A DNA stretch of 5,210 bases from an uncultured Dorea sp. (GTDB lineage: Bacteria; Bacillota_A; Clostridia; Lachnospirales; Lachnospiraceae): assembly GCA_948468495.1 (NCBI GenBank), contig CAOKJI010000183.1, positions 1-5,210 on the forward strand. The letters run 5' to 3'. Below, in pieces: positions 4,811 through 5,210 of this stretch (its first letter is position 1; every line of letters starts with the position of its first letter). Both the position numbers and the translations under genes were made by a program. The notes under the pieces were generated by a model that saw only the letters and a list, made by a program, of their open reading frames with translations, was not told where the DNA came from and ran no database searches.

Positions 4811-5210
4811 AAATACTCCTTGTTATTCTTTCTGCCGCATCCAGAATATTTTCCGCTGTAATATCCGGCTCCGTATCATATTTTCCGTCCCTGCCAGCTT
4901 GTCCCGTTTGAACCAGAACAGTACTCATCCTGGCATTTACACCAGTCTGAATATCAACCGTACTGTCGCCTACCATATAAGACCGGGACAAATCTATGTT
5001 GTACATATCTGCCATCTGTTCAATCATACCCGTCGCCGGCTTTCTACAATTACATGCAATTTTATATTTTGGATTTTCCTCCGGATATCCCTTATCAGGA
5101 TGATGAGGACAGAATGCAATATCATCCAGATAAGCCCCCTGCCTGCCCATCAGTACCTGCATTTTTCTATGTATCCGGTTCACATCTTCTATATCACACA
5201 GCCCTCTGGC
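4800..5210 (-). CDS. gmhB: D-glycero-D-manno-heptose-1,7-bisphosphate phosphatase, 3' part (HAD, GmhB-type)
   Basis: The last 136 residues of a HAD-IIIA phosphatase are visible; the reading frame is open through the right edge. The missing N-terminus (roughly 45-50 residues) would hold the DxD nucleophile motif. In GmhB this enzyme removes the C7 phosphate of heptose 1,7-bisphosphate. Counting from the edge, the fragment begins with ARG, matching the region just after the SGIARG motif of GmhB. Then come the zinc-site halves CPHHP at 34-38 and CNC at 53-55, CRKP at 55-58 with the motif III lysine, and GDSTVDI at 81-87 with acidic motif IV. The stretch between the zinc halves (DKG to KIA) is longer than in E. 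coli GmhB and resembles the form I recall from alpha-anomer, GDP-heptose pathways. A GTG at 5183 is not the start, because conserved sequence continues upstream of it. The gene overlaps gmhA. Kinase and nucleotidyltransferase genes (HddA, HddC) would be expected further right. Confidence 0.88.
   Translation of the reverse strand, partial: ARGLCDIEDVNRIHRKMQVLMGRQGAYLDDIAFCPHHPDKGYPEENPKYKIACNCRKPATGMIEQMADMYNIDLSRSYMVGDSTVDIQTGVNARMSTVLVQTGQAGRDGKYDTEPDITAENILDAAERITRSIYDE

Overview
The window reads as part of a surface-polysaccharide (capsule or cell-wall glycan) gene cluster. It probably comes from a low-to-medium GC Firmicute of the Clostridia/Lachnospiraceae kind. This placement is inferred from strong AGGAG-type ribosome sites, tight gene packing, a Rho-independent terminator and the protein families present; no marker gene fixes the species. 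All six genes I accept lie on the minus strand, so transcription runs from right to left.

Right-hand unit (5210 down to about 1677). The window opens inside a GmhB-type HAD phosphatase, whose N-terminus is off the right edge. Its 3' end overlaps the start of a GmhA-type sedoheptulose-7-phosphate isomerase by 11 bp. After a 119-nt AT-rich gap come two tandem paralogous proteins, each an N-terminal Rossmann-like domain joined to a C-terminal DUF4422 glycosyltransferase domain. A clear intrinsic terminator about 25 nt past the second paralog ends the unit. Together, the first two genes suggest synthesis of an activated D-glycero-D-manno-heptose. The insert between the zinc-site halves of the phosphatase resembles the alpha-anomer (GDP-heptose) type. 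The two DUF4422 proteins are candidate transferases for this or other sugars.

Left-hand unit (about 1650 down to 1). A 262-nt intergenic region (1487-1748) holds the terminator, a consensus -10 box and three inverted repeats. It precedes a ribulose-phosphate/allulose-6-phosphate 3-epimerase family gene and, 15 nt further on, an IspD/TarI-type cytidylyltransferase. This pair predicts a CDP-activated polyol or sugar made from a ketose phosphate; the polyol reductase one would expect is not in the window. The last 103 nt hold no supported gene, only a short open stretch running off the left edge.

The most interesting points are the pairing of an AlsE-like epimerase with a divergent IspD beside heptose genes, the tandem Rossmann-DUF4422 fusions, and the dyad-rich control region between the two units. 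No CRISPR array, tRNA, rRNA, insertion sequence or phage gene was seen.
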